A DNA stretch of 64,000 nt from Pantoea ananatis LMG 2665 (GTDB taxonomy: Bacteria > Pseudomonadota > Gammaproteobacteria > Enterobacterales > Enterobacteriaceae), in contig NZ_JMJJ01000008.1 of assembly GCF_000710035.2 (NCBI RefSeq), positions 55,729 to 119,728 on the forward strand, written 5' to 3'. Positions 52,434-62,446 of this stretch are shown one piece after another. The position numbers and the translations under genes were made by a program. Below the pieces are notes generated by a model. That model saw only the letters and a program-made list of their open reading frames with translations, ran no database searches and was not told the origin of the DNA. Position 1 is the first letter of the stretch. Every line of letters begins with the position of its first letter.

Positions 52434-53843
52434 ATGCAACGAGGGATAGTCTGGATCGTCGATGACGATAGCTCCATCCGCTGGGTGCTTGAACGCGCGC
52501 TCACTGGAGCCGGTTTGAGCTGTGCGACCTTTGACAGTGCGAACGACGTGCTGAACGCATTAGCGACAAAAACGCCGGACGTTTTATTGTCAGACATTCG
52601 TATGCCCGGAATGGACGGGCTGACGCTGCTAAAACAGATTAAACAGCGCCATCCCATGCTCCCGGTCATCATCATGACGGCGCACTCCGATCTGGATGCC
52701 GCGGTCAGTGCCTATCAGCAAGGGGCCTTTGATTATCTGCCCAAGCCGTTTGATATTGATGAGGCTGTTGCGCTGGTCGAGCGCGCCATCAGCCACTATC
52801 AGGAACAGCAGCAGCCACGTAATCAGCCTGTCAGCGGCCCGACCACCGATATTATCGGCGAAGCGCCCGCCATGCAGGATGTGTTTCGTATTATTGGCCG
52901 TCTCTCTCGCTCGTCGATCAGCGTCCTGATCAACGGGGAATCCGGTACGGGTAAAGAACTGGTTGCGCATGCGCTGCATCGCCACAGCCCTCGCAGCAAA
53001 GCGCCGTTTATTGCCCTGAATATGGCCGCGATTCCCAAGGATTTGATCGAGTCAGAACTGTTTGGTCATGAAAAAGGGGCGTTTACCGGTGCCAATCAGA
53101 TCCGTCAGGGCCGTTTTGAACAGGCTGATGGCGGCACGCTGTTTTTAGACGAAATCGGCGATATGCCGCTGGATGTTCAGACACGACTGCTGCGCGTTCT
53201 GGCTGACGGGCAATTTTACCGCGTCGGCGGCTATGCGCCGGTAAAAGTTGACGTCCGTATTATTGCCGCAACGCATCAGAACCTTGAACTGCGGGTGCAG
53301 GAAGGCAAGTTCCGTGAGGATTTATTCCATCGTCTGAACGTCATCCGCGTGCATCTGCCGCCGTTGCGTGAGCGCCGTGAGGATATCCCGCGTCTGGCCC
53401 GTTATTTCCTCCAGGTTGCGGCACGGGAACTGGGGGTTGAGGCCAAGATTCTGCACGCGGAAACCGAAACCGCGCTGACACGTCTGCACTGGTCGGGTAA
53501 CGTGCGCCAGTTGGAGAATACCTGTCGGTGGTTAACCGTTATGGCGGCGGGACAGGAAGTGCTGATCCAGGATCTTCCGCCAGAGCTGTTTGAATCCAGT
53601 ACCCCGGAAAGCCCTACTCAGTCGTTGCCGGATAACTGGGCAACCCTGCTGGCGCAGTGGGCTGACCGCGCCTTGCGTTCCGGTCATCAAAATCTACTGT
53701 CTGAAGCCCAGCCGGAGATGGAGCGTACGTTGCTGACCACGGCGCTCCGTCATACTCAGGGCCACAAACAGGAAGCGGCACGTTTGCTGGGTTGGGGGAG
53801 AAATACCCTGACGCGTAAGCTCAAAGAACTGGGCATGGAATAA
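52434..53843 (+). CDS. glnG: Nitrogen regulation response regulator NtrC
   Basis: 469 residues, E. coli length. Receiver domain with the phosphorylated Asp54 in LLSDIRMPGMDG; AAA+ domain with Walker A GESGTGKELVAHALH, the sigma-54 contact loop EKGAFTGANQIRQGRF and Walker B GGTLFLDEIGD; Fis-type helix-turn-helix HKQEAARLLGWGRNTLTRKL at the C-terminus. Activates glnA and other nitrogen-starvation promoters. Start set by glnL spacing and the ATG after GTGAGGTTTCT. Confidence 0.97.
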   Translation: MQRGIVWIVDDDSSIRWVLERALTGAGLSCATFDSANDVLNALATKTPDVLLSDIRMPGMDGLTLLKQIKQRHPMLPVIIMTAHSDLDAAVSAYQQGAFDYLPKPFDIDEAVALVERAISHYQEQQQPRNQPVSGPTTDIIGEAPAMQDVFRIIGRLSRSSISVLINGESGTGKELVAHALHRHSPRSKAPFIALNMAAIPKDLIESELFGHEKGAFTGANQIRQGRFEQADGGTLFLDEIGDMPLDVQTRLLRVLADGQFYRVGGYAPVKVDVRIIAATHQNLELRVQEGKFREDLFHRLNVIRVHLPPLRERREDIPRLARYFLQVAARELGVEAKILHAETETALTRLHWSGNVRQLENTCRWLTVMAAGQEVLIQDLPPELFESSTPESPTQSLPDNWATLLAQWADRALRSGHQNLLSEAQPEMERTLLTTALRHTQGHKQEAARLLGWGRNTLTRKLKELGME

Positions 53844-53853
53844 GAAATCCACC

Positions 53854-53886
53854 GCCGGAACAGCGCAGGCTGCTCCGGCTTTTTTA
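53854..53886 (+). terminator. Terminator between glnG and hemN
   Basis: GCCGGAACAGC, short loop, GCTGCTCCGGC and six T residues after glnG. It overlaps the hemN stop from the other strand. Confidence 0.88.
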
Positions 53887-55257
53887 TATGACGCGTGAAA
53901 ACTGCTGCTGCCGCGCCTTGTGACGTAGATACGCATCAAAACACATACAGATATTTCGAATCAGCAAGCGTCCGGCTCCCGTCACTCTCAGGTCCGTTGC
54001 ATGCTGCTCCACCAGCCCATCACTAATCAGCGGTTTTAACAGCGCCATGTCTTCCGCAAAATAGCGTTCAAACTGAATATTCCACTGCGCTTCGACCGTG
54101 CTGAAATCAAGTGAGAAATTGCAGATCAGCCTTTTAATCACGTCGCGACGTAAGCAGTCGTCTTCACTGAGCAGTAATCCGCGCCACAGGCCATGGCCCT
54201 GTTTTTCAACCTGACTGTACCAGTCGTTAAGCCCTTTCTGGTTTTGCGCATAGCTGTCGCCGATCATGCTAATCGCAGATACGCCAAGCCCCAGCAAGTC
54301 ACTGTCGCCCTGTGTCGTATAACCCTGAAAGTTGCGGTGCAGTTTTCCTTCACGTTGCGCAACTGCTAGCTCGTCCTGCGGTTTAGCAAAGTGATCCATA
54401 CCAATAAACTGATAGCCCTGTTGGGTCAGCGTGGTAATGGTCTGCTGGAGGATATCCAGCTTCTGCTGTGCTGAGGGCAGCTCATCTTCTTTAATTTTAC
54501 GCTGTGCGGCGAACAGCGCGGGGAGATGGGCATAGTTAAAGACGCTGAGGCGATCAGGATCCAATGCGATAACGCGCTGCAAGGTATAAGCGAAGCTTTC
54601 AGGCGTTTGCAGCGGCAACCCGTAAATCAAATCGATGCTGGTTGAACGAAATCCCTGCTCGCGCGCCCGCGCCATCAAGGCAAAAATGACCGCTTCATCC
54701 TGTACCCGATTCACCCGCTCCTGCACGGCTTTATTGAAATCCTGCACGCCCATGCTCAGGCGATTGAAACCACACGCGCGCAGGTGATCGATCATATCCA
54801 GTTCAATTTCACGTGGATCGACCTCGATCGACATCTCTGCGTCGTCGATAAAGGTAAAGTGCTGCTTTAACAGCGCCACCAGCCGGCTGATTTGCTGTTT
54901 ATTAAGGAACGTGGGCGTTCCGCCGCCCCAGTGCAGCTGGCTAACCTGACGACCCTTAAACAGCGGTGCGCGGGCAGTGATCTCCTGCTCAAGCGCATTC
55001 AGATAACGGTCGGCTTTATGCAGCTGACGCGTGACAATCTTATTGCAGCCACAGAAGTAGCACAGGCGATGACAGAACGGGATGTGGATATACAGCGATA
55101 AGGCACGTTGCGGATAACGTTCAATGGCGTGTCTGAAGTCGTTATCGGTAAACTTATCGTTGAACGCTAAGGCGGTGGGATAAGACGTGTAACGCGGACC
55201 GGCAGAGTTATATTTTTCAATTAACGCCTGGTCCCACTTGATCTGCATTGCTGACAT
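53884..55257 (-). CDS. hemN: Oxygen-independent coproporphyrinogen III oxidase
   Basis: 457 residues, E. coli length. Radical SAM enzyme converting coproporphyrinogen III to protoporphyrinogen IX without oxygen. The cluster motif CHRLCYFCGCN (CX3CX2C plus the extra Cys), the SAM-binding GGGTPTFLN and the YHQ-type C-terminal HemN domain (GRLLIRNICMCFD) are present. AAGGAG precedes this ATG by five bases; a GTG two codons earlier overlaps the stop of the small upstream ORF. Confidence 0.97.
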   Translation of the reverse strand: MSAMQIKWDQALIEKYNSAGPRYTSYPTALAFNDKFTDNDFRHAIERYPQRALSLYIHIPFCHRLCYFCGCNKIVTRQLHKADRYLNALEQEITARAPLFKGRQVSQLHWGGGTPTFLNKQQISRLVALLKQHFTFIDDAEMSIEVDPREIELDMIDHLRACGFNRLSMGVQDFNKAVQERVNRVQDEAVIFALMARAREQGFRSTSIDLIYGLPLQTPESFAYTLQRVIALDPDRLSVFNYAHLPALFAAQRKIKEDELPSAQQKLDILQQTITTLTQQGYQFIGMDHFAKPQDELAVAQREGKLHRNFQGYTTQGDSDLLGLGVSAISMIGDSYAQNQKGLNDWYSQVEKQGHGLWRGLLLSEDDCLRRDVIKRLICNFSLDFSTVEAQWNIQFERYFAEDMALLKPLISDGLVEQHATDLRVTGAGRLLIRNICMCFDAYLRHKARQQQFSRVI

Positions 55258-55259
55258 GC

Positions 55260-55436
55260 TCACTCCTTCCGCTTACGTTGCCGTCGTAAAGGTCGCGATC
55301 CAGAAGGAAAGAGAGGTGAGCGGGCGGAAACCCGACGTAAACGCTGCTTCAGACGCGACAGTCGCCGTAGTTTAAACAATAACCACAGCAGATAACATGT
55401 CATCAACAACACGAAAATTGATCCAGGCCAAAACAT
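55260..55436 (-). CDS. 58-residue single-pass membrane protein upstream of hemN (hypothetical)
   Basis: Small frame starting MFWPGSIFVLLMTCYLLWLL: one strong hydrophobic segment (about residues 6-22) followed by a very basic tail (KLRRLSRLKQRLRRVSAR, ending RRQRKRKE). That is an N-out/C-in membrane-anchor topology by the positive-inside rule. An AGGTA box lies nine bases upstream of the ATG. The TGA stop is two bases before the hemN ATG, and its last codons contain the hemN ribosome-binding site, so translational coupling is likely. No family is recognised; it may be counted as intergenic in other annotations. Confidence 0.6.
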   Translation of the reverse strand: MFWPGSIFVLLMTCYLLWLLFKLRRLSRLKQRLRRVSARSPLFPSGSRPLRRQRKRKE

Positions 55437-55491
55437 TGTCGTTTACCTGTTAAGCATGGCATGCGCATGCGCGCATGCCGATCAATACAGC

Positions 55492-56013
55492 TTAGTTACC
55501 TTTTAGCAGGCGATACATATCCTCTTCCGCCTCCTGGTCTTCCTCTTCGTCCATTTCAATACCAAGCTGTTCCATCAGTTCATCAATGCGATCCAGCGTC
55601 ACGTCAAGCCAGCCCTGATCTTCTGATGACAACGTCTCACCCTTTTCAAGACGATCGAGCAGCGCATCCAGGCGCTCACTGTTCTCCAGCTGCGCCAGCT
55701 CCTCTTCAGGCGTGAGAGACACTTTTTTCTCCCTCGCCGGTTTGGCCGCGACGTTTTTCGCTTTTGCCGGTGCGGCCTTTTCGTCAGCAATCAATGCCAC
55801 TGGCTTCTTGCTGCCAATACGCGGGTCTTTCGCGGCGGCGCTTTGCTTGCCGTTGTTGCTCTGCGTTTGCGGGTTAGCACGGCTGCCTGACGCATGGCCA
55901 CGATGCTTTTTATCGCGTTTACGATCGCGCGCTTCATTATTGATATCTTCACGCGATTTACGTTTAGCTTTGGCGACAGGCTTACCTTTCGCAGCGCTTG
56001 CAGGTTGCTTCAT
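55492..56013 (-). CDS. yihI: Der GTPase-activating protein YihI
   Basis: 173 residues, strongly charged. The N-terminal half is lysine/arginine-rich and probably disordered ([33 protein letters not shown]); the C-terminal third is acidic ([25 protein letters not shown], then [13 protein letters not shown]). E. coli YihI activates the Der GTPase and so tunes 50S subunit assembly. It lies downstream of CsrC-like RNA and upstream of the small ORF and hemN. Confidence 0.93.
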   Translation of the reverse strand: MKQPASAAKGKPVAKAKRKSREDINNEARDRKRDKKHRGHASGSRANPQTQSNNGKQSAAAKDPRIGSKKPVALIADEKAAPAKAKNVAAKPAREKKVSLTPEEELAQLENSERLDALLDRLEKGETLSSEDQGWLDVTLDRIDELMEQLGIEMDEEEDQEAEEDMYRLLKGN

Positions 56014-56079
56014 GATGTTCGGTCCCGGTGTTTTTTATTCAGTATAGAATTGCGGCGAAATCTAGCAGAAACCAGACAA

Positions 56080-56310
56080 AGAAAAAAGGCGACAGCTCAA
56101 GCTGTCGCCTTATTTCATACCTTCAGCAGAAGGAATCATGTTTCAAATCCGTTTCGGCTCACAACGTCCCGGTTAATCCTGCGCCTGCTCAACTCCTGAG
56201 CGTATCCCTTTCCTTTTCCGGCTCCCATCCATAGCCATTTCCATTCCAGCCGCTCTTCGTTATCCCAACATTCCTGAGCGCATCATCCTGATGAGTGCGT
56301 CCTGCACTGC
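56080..56310 (-). ncRNA. csrC: CsrC-like CsrA-sequestering small RNA
   Basis: Located between engB and yihI, the exact syntenic position of E. coli csrC, and read in the same direction. The minus strand carries at least a dozen GGA motifs in about 190 bases (for example TCAGGATGA, TCAGGAATG, TCAGGAGTT, GCAGGATTA), the CsrA-binding signature. It ends in a strong terminator, AAGGCGACAGC, four-base loop, GCTGTCGCCTT with a T run, whose GGCGACAG stem is shared with E. coli CsrC. The 5' end is approximate, set by a TACATT -10-like box near 56315-56322. Confidence 0.85.
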
Positions 56311-56562
56311 TGAATAATGTAGACCATATGGTAAAAGGCTCAAGTAACACATGTCAGTCTTTAGGCGAAAAAACCTGTACTTAAGTATAATTCACTGAAT
56401 TTTAATGGTTTATTTTTTTAATTATTTAACTAAAAAGAGACATAACGGGCAAAATTTATGGCAAATATCTTACAAAGGCGCCTCACCAATGGTATTGAGC
56501 ACTTTCGCGCCATAACGCGTATAATCAGCGCCATTGCCCTAATGCGTTTCTGGAGTATTCCC

Positions 56563-57198
56563 TTGTCTGAACTGAATTACCATGTCACCCGCTTCATTCT
56601 TAGCGCACCGGACATCCGCCATTTGCCCTCTGATACCGGCATTGAAGTTGCGTTTGCTGGTCGTTCAAACGCGGGTAAATCCAGCGCCTTAAATACGCTC
56701 ACCAATCAAAAAGGCCTGGCGCGAACCAGTAAAACACCCGGTCGTACGCAGCTGATTAACCTGTTTGAAGTTGCAGAAGGCAAGCGCCTCGTAGACTTAC
56801 CGGGTTACGGCTATGCTGAAGTGCCAGAAGAGATGAAACTCAAATGGCAACGGGCATTGGGCGAATATCTGCAAAAAAGGCAGGCGCTTAAAGGCCTGGT
56901 GATACTGATGGATATCCGCCACCCGCTTAAAGATCTGGATCAGCAAATGATTCAGTGGGCGGTTGAGAGCGAGATCCCTGTACTCCTGCTGCTGACTAAA
57001 GCTGACAAGCTCGCTTCCGGCGCACGTAAAGCCCAGCTCAATATGGTGAAAGAAGCCTCAATGGCGTTTATGGGTGATGTGCAGGTTGAGGTTTTCTCAT
57101 CGCTGAAAAAAATCGGCGTCGACAAAGTGCGCCATAAGCTGAATAGCTGGTTTAGTGAACTCGAACCTGCTGTTGAAGATCAGGGCACTGAAGCCTGA
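56563..57198 (+). CDS. engB: Ribosome biogenesis GTPase EngB (YihA/YsxC)
   Basis: 211 residues. G1 [14 protein letters not shown] (residues 31-44), G2 [13 protein letters not shown]3 DLPGYGYA and G4 LLTKADKL are intact. It acts in 50S assembly and is linked to cell division. The start is TTG: GGAG lies seven bases upstream and [11 protein letters not shown] matches the E. coli N-terminus, whereas the ATG codons 21-105 bases upstream add family-foreign residues. Upstream bases 56311-56562 should hold its promoter and that of the divergent CsrC RNA. Confidence 0.95.
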   Translation: MSELNYHVTRFILSAPDIRHLPSDTGIEVAFAGRSNAGKSSALNTLTNQKGLARTSKTPGRTQLINLFEVAEGKRLVDLPGYGYAEVPEEMKLKWQRALGEYLQKRQALKGLVILMDIRHPLKDLDQQMIQWAVESEIPVLLLLTKADKLASGARKAQLNMVKEASMAFMGDVQVEVFSSLKKIGVDKVRHKLNSWFSELEPAVEDQGTEA

Positions 57199-57236
57199 CA
57201 AACCTCACAGGCTGCCGTTTTTTAGCGTCAGCCCAA

Positions 57237-57343
57237 TAAAAAACGCCCCAGTCACAGAATGACTGGGGCGGCTAAATTCAGCCAAATCCGATTACGTGAA
57301 GTAAAAGGTCTGAAAGATAGAACATCTTACCTCTGTACCCTAC
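57237..57343 (-). ncRNA. spf: Spot 42 small RNA
   Basis: About 107 bases, starting GTAGGGTACAGAGGTAAGAT and ending in the terminator GCCCCAGTCA...TGACTGGGGC with a T run, nearly identical to E. coli Spot 42. It lies between polA and engB, the conserved position, and reads in the same direction as polA. Spot 42 uses Hfq to repress secondary sugar and other catabolic genes and is repressed by cAMP-CRP; a TGTGA half-site lies about 25 bases upstream. The only notable difference is a shorter stretch before the terminator stem and a longer loop within it. Confidence 0.97.
57278..57325 (-). CDS. spfP: Spot 42-encoded small protein SpfP
   Basis: Fifteen-codon frame MFYLSDLLLHVIGFG inside Spot 42 RNA, with GAGGTAAG just upstream as ribosome-binding site. 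The E. coli/Salmonella Spot 42 RNA encodes the same peptide, reported to act with the RNA on catabolite control through CRP. The sequence is fully preserved here including start, stop and spacing. Translation in this organism is inference from that conservation. Confidence 0.75.
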   Translation of the reverse strand: MFYLSDLLLHVIGFG

Positions 57344-57593
57344 GCCTCGAACTTTACCTGATTTTTTGTGAGCAACAAAGGTTTTTTTGTTGCTCTCTTT
57401 CATTTTTAGTCACTTTTTTTACCATGCTCGTCACAAAAATGAGGATGGCATGTAGTTAAATTACAAAAAAAGTGCTTAGGCCATAATAAGTTACTGCATC
57501 GTTTTGCAGCGCCGGTACCACGGTGTGCCGGCTTCATGCCTGATCACGTGATAATGCGCCAGCGGTGGCGCATAAACGCCACCAGCCAGAGTC
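57344..57593 (-). other. Promoter region of Spot 42 and 3' flank of polA
   Basis: 250 bases. TAAAGT about seven bases upstream of the Spot 42 start with TTTGTT 17 bases further is a plausible promoter, and TGTGAGCAACAAAGGT overlaps it as a possible CRP half-site. A GGTGGCG/CGCCACC hairpin at 57564-57583 follows polA, without a T run. Confidence 0.5.
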
Positions 57594-60380
57594 TTAATGC
57601 GCCTGATCCCAGTTGTCGCCTACGCCGACTTCGACCAGTAAGGGGACATCCAGCGCCATACTGCCCTCCATCAGCGCGCGAATCTGCTTGCTGGCTTCAT
57701 CGACGGCTTCAGCTTTGATTTCAAACACCAGTTCATCGTGCACTTGCATGATCATCCTGACCGCATCATCGGTTTGCTTTTGTAACCAGTCATCGACCGC
57801 AATCATAGCGCGTTTGATGATATCCGCGGCCGTTCCCTGCATGGGGGCATTAATCGCCGCACGTTCAGCAGCTTTACGACGAATGGCATTACTGGACTTG
57901 ATGTCGGGCAACCACAAACGGCGTCCATCCAGCGTTTCAACATACCCGTTACTGGCTGCAAGCTGCCGCGTGTTTTCCATATAGCGCAGCACGCCAGGAT
58001 AGCGCTCGAAGTACAAATCCATATACTTTTTCGCTTCGCCTGCGCCAATGTTCAGCTGGCGAGATAATCCAAACGCGCTCATGCCGTAGATAAGACCAAA
58101 GTTGATGGCCTTGGCGCTACGACGTTGTTCGCCCGTGACCTTAGACAGCGGCACGCCAAAGACCTCTGACGCAGTGGCACGGTGAATATCTTCTCCCTGA
58201 GAAAAGGCATCAAGCAGCCCTTTATCCTGTGACAGATGCGCCATGATACGCAGTTCAATCTGTGAATAGTCCGCCGCCACGATACGGTTCCCCTTGCCCG
58301 CAACAAAGGCCTGACGAATGCGGCGTCCTTCATCGTTACGGACCGGGATGTTTTGCAGGTTAGGATCGGTTGAAGACAGGCGACCGGTAGCCGTTACCGC
58401 CTGATGATAGGACGTGTGCACGCGACCGCTGACAGGATTGATCATCAGCGGCAGTTTATCAGTGTAAGTTGACTTCAGTTTCGACAACCCACGGTGCTCC
58501 AGAATGACCTTTGGCAGCGGATAGTCCAGTGCCAGCTCAGCCAGGACTTCTTCACTGGTAGAAGGCGCGCCTCCGGGTGTTTTCTTCGTCGGCTTAATGC
58601 CCTGCTTTTCAAACAGGATGACCTGCAGCTGCTTGGTCGATGAGAGATTAAAGGGCTCGCCCGCCAGCTCATGCGCTTTAAGCTCAAGCTCAGCCAGGCG
58701 CGATGTCAGCTCTTTAGAGTGCTGCGCCAGAATGGCTTGATCGATCAATACGCCGTTACGCTCGACACGTGAAATCACCTTAAGCAGGGGCATTTCAATT
58801 TGTTCAAAAACCTTTTTAGGGCCGGCTTCTTTTTCAAGCTCAGGCCACATTTTCAAATGCAGTTGCAGAGTGACATCGGCATCTTCTGCTGCGTAATGTG
58901 CAGCCTGCTCTAAAGCGATTTGATTAAATGTGAGCTGATTTTTCCCTTTACCGGCGATCTCTTCAAAGGTAATGGTTTTATGATTCAGCCACCGCGCAGA
59001 CAGGCTGTCCATATCATGCTTGCCCACTACGCTGTTCAGGATATATGACTCCAGCATGGTGTCATATTTGATACCGGCGAGTTCAATATCGTAGTTTTTC
59101 AGCACGCCACGATCGTATTTGAGATTTTGCCCCACTTTACTGGCGTCAGGATCTTCGAGCAGCGGCTTGAGTTGCGCAAGAACGGCATCGCGGTCGAGCT
59201 GCTCCGGCGCATCAAGGTAATCATGTGCCACGGGCAGGTAAGCCGCCTCACCTGGCGCTACCGCAAAACTGAGGCCGACGATATTAGCCGTTAACGTATC
59301 CAGCCCATCGGTTTCGAGATCGAACGCAAAGACCTCGCTGTTTTTCAGCTTCTCCACCCAGGCATCTAAGGTTTGCTGATCCAGAATGGTGATATAGCCG
59401 TCAGCCGATAACAGGCTGGTGGCCTCAACGCTCGCCACCGGCTCATCGGTAAGAACCTGCTGGGCTTGCCGGTTGCTTTTAGTACCCTGCAGCCATTTTC
59501 CCTCTTGCAGGTCGGTCAACCAGCGCTTGAATTCGAAACGGCTAAATAGCGCTTGCAGCGCGTTAACATCAGGTTCGCTGACAGTAAGCGCTTCACAGGG
59601 TTGATCGAGCTCGACGTCTGTTTTAATGGTGGCAAGCTGATAAGAAAGAAAAGCAACATCGCGATTCTGCTCCAGTTTCGCGGCCATGGTTTTTGCACCG
59701 CGAAAAGAGAGATCGGCGACTTTATCAAGATTGTCGTAAATGGACTGCATCCCGCCCAGCCCCTGCAGCAGCGCCTGGGCTGTTTTTTCACCCACGCCGG
59801 GTACGCCGGGAATATTATCTGAGCTGTCCCCCATCATCGCCAGAAAATCGATGATCAACGACGGTGGCACACCATACTTCTGCTCAACCTCTTCTGGGCC
59901 AAGAATGGTATTCGTCATGGTATTGATTAGCGTAATGCCCGGTGTGACAAGCTGCGCCATATCTTTATCGCCGGTGCTGATCAGAACAGCGTGGCCTTTT
60001 TTCTCTGCCTCTAACGCCAGCGTACCAATCACATCGTCCGCTTCAACGCCGCTGACAGCCAACAGCGGCAAGCCCATCGCACGCACCATTTCGTGCAGCG
60101 GCTCTATTTGTGACCGCAAATCATCAGGCATCGGTGGGCGGTGGGATTTGTAATGTTCAAACAGTTCATCCCTGAAGGTTTTGCCTTTAGCATCAAACAC
60201 CACAGCAACATGTGTAGGGCTGTACTGTACCAACAGGCTTTTCAGCATGTTGAGCACGCCATACATAGCACCAGTAGGCTCTCCTGCGCTGTTGGTTAGC
60301 GGCGGGAAAGCGTGGTACGCGCGATAAAGATAGGATGAGCCATCAACCAAAATCAGGGGGTTTTCTGCTATTTGCGCCAT
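57594..60380 (-). CDS. polA: DNA polymerase I
   Basis: 928 residues, E. coli length. Three domains in order: 5'-3' exonuclease ([19 protein letters not shown] at about 185), 3'-5' proofreading exonuclease with FAFDLETD keeping the metal-binding Asp and Glu, and the polymerase with motif [15 protein letters not shown], the O helix [16 protein letters not shown] and motif [12 protein letters not shown]. It removes RNA primers and fills gaps. Two DnaA-box-like sites lie upstream. Confidence 0.98.
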   Translation of the reverse strand: MAQIAENPLILVDGSSYLYRAYHAFPPLTNSAGEPTGAMYGVLNMLKSLLVQYSPTHVAVVFDAKGKTFRDELFEHYKSHRPPMPDDLRSQIEPLHEMVRAMGLPLLAVSGVEADDVIGTLALEAEKKGHAVLISTGDKDMAQLVTPGITLINTMTNTILGPEEVEQKYGVPPSLIIDFLAMMGDSSDNIPGVPGVGEKTAQALLQGLGGMQSIYDNLDKVADLSFRGAKTMAAKLEQNRDVAFLSYQLATIKTDVELDQPCEALTVSEPDVNALQALFSRFEFKRWLTDLQEGKWLQGTKSNRQAQQVLTDEPVASVEATSLLSADGYITILDQQTLDAWVEKLKNSEVFAFDLETDGLDTLTANIVGLSFAVAPGEAAYLPVAHDYLDAPEQLDRDAVLAQLKPLLEDPDASKVGQNLKYDRGVLKNYDIELAGIKYDTMLESYILNSVVGKHDMDSLSARWLNHKTITFEEIAGKGKNQLTFNQIALEQAAHYAAEDADVTLQLHLKMWPELEKEAGPKKVFEQIEMPLLKVISRVERNGVLIDQAILAQHSKELTSRLAELELKAHELAGEPFNLSSTKQLQVILFEKQGIKPTKKTPGGAPSTSEEVLAELALDYPLPKVILEHRGLSKLKSTYTDKLPLMINPVSGRVHTSYHQAVTATGRLSSTDPNLQNIPVRNDEGRRIRQAFVAGKGNRIVAADYSQIELRIMAHLSQDKGLLDAFSQGEDIHRATASEVFGVPLSKVTGEQRRSAKAINFGLIYGMSAFGLSRQLNIGAGEAKKYMDLYFERYPGVLRYMENTRQLAASNGYVETLDGRRLWLPDIKSSNAIRRKAAERAAINAPMQGTAADIIKRAMIAVDDWLQKQTDDAVRMIMQVHDELVFEIKAEAVDEASKQIRALMEGSMALDVPLLVEVGVGDNWDQAH

Positions 60381-60711
60381 ATGTCTGTGTATTCTTCGTT
60401 GCCATGGATTGGCCTATAAGGATGCCACACCTTGGCGAAAAGGGTTAATCAAGACAAACAGAGCGTGACGTTTTTCGTGCTTCTGTAATGAGGATCGCAA
60501 CGATCTTTCTGTGGATAACTTTGTGCGTAAAAATTATATCAATAGTTTATTTATGTCATAAAAAAGATTCAGCCAAAATTAAAAATAATAAAATCATATA
60601 GTTAATATAAATCCGTGATGCGATCGTGATTTTTAATGGCATGTTTGCTTGTGTGGATAGAAAAACTGTGCTTCTTCAACAGGTCAGCGATGGGCGCACA
60701 AATTACAAATG
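60381..60711. other. polA-dsbA intergenic region
   Basis: About 330 bases without a gene. It holds the polA promoter region and the DnaA boxes listed separately. E. coli has yihF and yihG here between dsbA and polA; both are absent and no remnant was recognised. Confidence 0.55.
60510..60660 (-). promoter_or_regulatory. polA: DnaA-box pair upstream of polA
   Basis: TGTGGATAA (60510-60518) is a perfect strong DnaA box on the minus strand, 130 bases before the polA start; TGTGGATAG (60652-60660) matches 8 of 9. Between them lies an A+T-rich stretch, and several GATC sites are close by. DnaA stimulation of polA has been described in E. coli; binding here is inferred. Confidence 0.6.
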
Positions 60712-60737
60712 AAAACGCCAGCGTATGCTGGCGTTTT
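60712..60737 (-). terminator. Rho-independent terminator of dsbA
   Basis: AAAACGCCAGC, GTAT loop, GCTGGCGTTTT, 22 bases after the dsbA stop. Confidence 0.87.
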
Positions 60738-60759
60738 GCAAAAAACTCAGCGTAAAACG

Positions 60760-61389
60760 CTATTTTTTCTCAACCAGGAACTTCACTACGTTGGCATAAT
60801 CCGCCACGAAGTTTGCCATTGAGCTGGTATCCAGACCGCCATTATTAACCATATATTTGCCGTTAATAAACATCGCTGGCACGCCGCGCAGATCAACGTC
60901 AGACGCCGCTTTTTGCTGCTGGGCAACAAGGGCTTTTACTGCAAAGCTGTTCCAGGCCGCATCGTACTGCTCAGAAGAAATGCCCGCTGCTTTGATGAAT
61001 ACGTCTTTCAGGCTGGCTGCATCCGTAATCGTCTGGCTTTTCTGAATGCCATCAAAAATAGGTGAAGTCACTTTATCTTCTACGCCCAGCGCCATCGCGA
61101 CGGCCCACGCATGAGTGACAACGGGACCTAAGTCGCCGCCAAGGAAGTCAACGTGGTACTTCACCATCTTCGTATCGGCTGGCAGATTCTTTTTAACTGC
61201 ATCACCGACGTGGTAAATTTGCTCAAACTGGTAGCAGTGAGGGCAGAAAAAAGAGAAAAACTCCATAACCTGGGGTTCACCTGCAACAGGTTTAGGCAGG
61301 CTAACGTATTGTTTACCTTCAGTGAATTGTGCAGCAGATGCGCTGAACGCCAGCACCAAACCCATCAGTGCAAAAAATATTTTCTTCAT
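60760..61389 (-). CDS. dsbA: Periplasmic thiol:disulfide oxidoreductase DsbA
   Basis: 209 residues: signal peptide [20 protein letters not shown], then a thioredoxin fold with the redox centre CPHC (Cys49-Cys52 in the precursor), an inserted helical domain and the cis-proline loop [12 protein letters not shown]. It introduces disulfides into secreted proteins and is reoxidised by DsbB. Start set by the signal peptide; AGGAGAG lies ten bases upstream. It follows srkA by 25 bases and probably shares its transcript. Confidence 0.97.
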   Translation of the reverse strand: MKKIFFALMGLVLAFSASAAQFTEGKQYVSLPKPVAGEPQVMEFFSFFCPHCYQFEQIYHVGDAVKKNLPADTKMVKYHVDFLGGDLGPVVTHAWAVAMALGVEDKVTSPIFDGIQKSQTITDAASLKDVFIKAAGISSEQYDAAWNSFAVKALVAQQQKAASDVDLRGVPAMFINGKYMVNNGGLDTSSMANFVADYANVVKFLVEKK

Positions 61390-61414
61390 TGGGGAAAACT
61401 CTCCTGACTTTTCA

Positions 61415-62401
61415 TTAAAATTGCGGGGCCAGCTGCAACGGAGGTTCCCGTAACACCTTTTCCTGCTCGATAAACTGCAAAATTTGCCGGCGCCAGAAAT
61501 CCTCATCCGTCATCCAGGGGAAAGCGCGCGGAAAAGCGGGATCCTGCCAGCGGCGCACGACCCAGGCCAGATAATAAATCATGCGCATAGCACGTAAAGG
61601 CTCAATCAGTGACAATTCGTTAATATCGAAGTCGCTGAATTCGCTGTATGCGTCCAACAGAATATCCCACTGAATACGCTGTTCCTGTCTATCGCCACTT
61701 ATTAACATCCACAGATCCTGAATAGCGGGACCATTGCGGGCATCATCAAGATCGACAAACAGCGGGCCATCGCGCCACAGAATATTGCCCGGGTGGCAAT
61801 CACCATGTAAGCGTAGCGGCTGCCAGTCGCTATGCCAGCACTGCCGCAGCGTGATGCCAAGTTTATCGACAGCTTCCAGCAATGCTGGGCGGAGTGACGC
61901 AGGCACGAGCTCAGCCTTTGCCAGGACTTCTCGCGGCTGCTCCAGATATTCTTCAAGCCCTATGGATGGGCGTTGCTGAAACAGGCTTTTGCGGCCAGTT
62001 TGATGAATACGTCCCAGGAAACGGCCTACCCATTCCATCTGATCTTCGTTGTCGGTTTCATACTGCCGTCCACCCAGGCTGGGAAAGACCGCATAGTAAA
62101 AGCCAGCATGACGTTGCAGCGTATCGCCCTGCAAAACTAACGGCGCGGCAATCGGCACCTCATCATCCAGTAAATCCTGGGAAAACCGATGCTCTTCGGT
62201 GATCTGTTCTGCACTCCAGCGCTGAGGGCGATAAAACTTGGCCACATAGCGACGTTTTTCATCGTCGCTAAACTGATAAACCCGATTTTCATAGCTGTTC
62301 AGGGCGGTTAAACCGGAATCTACCCGTATGCCCGTTTCCCAAAGCGCATCCAACAGGACATCAGGATTGAGTGTCTGGAAGTTAAAGGCGGCATCACTCA
62401 T
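61415..62401 (-). CDS. srkA: Stress response kinase A (YihE)
   Basis: 328 residues, E. coli length. Eukaryotic-like/aminoglycoside-phosphotransferase fold: the catalytic loop [12 protein letters not shown] (Asp as base) and metal-site [19 protein letters not shown] near residue 215 are intact, and the ATP lysine lies in [11 protein letters not shown]. In E. coli the Cpx-controlled kinase protects against stress-induced programmed death. Upstream of dsbA as in E. coli. Confidence 0.95.
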   Translation of the reverse strand: MSDAAFNFQTLNPDVLLDALWETGIRVDSGLTALNSYENRVYQFSDDEKRRYVAKFYRPQRWSAEQITEEHRFSQDLLDDEVPIAAPLVLQGDTLQRHAGFYYAVFPSLGGRQYETDNEDQMEWVGRFLGRIHQTGRKSLFQQRPSIGLEEYLEQPREVLAKAELVPASLRPALLEAVDKLGITLRQCWHSDWQPLRLHGDCHPGNILWRDGPLFVDLDDARNGPAIQDLWMLISGDRQEQRIQWDILLDAYSEFSDFDINELSLIEPLRAMRMIYYLAWVVRRWQDPAFPRAFPWMTDEDFWRRQILQFIEQEKVLREPPLQLAPQF

Positions 62402-62446
62402 GGTTATCCCTGTGCTTATCTTTACGGTTAATGGCCAAGGATAACA

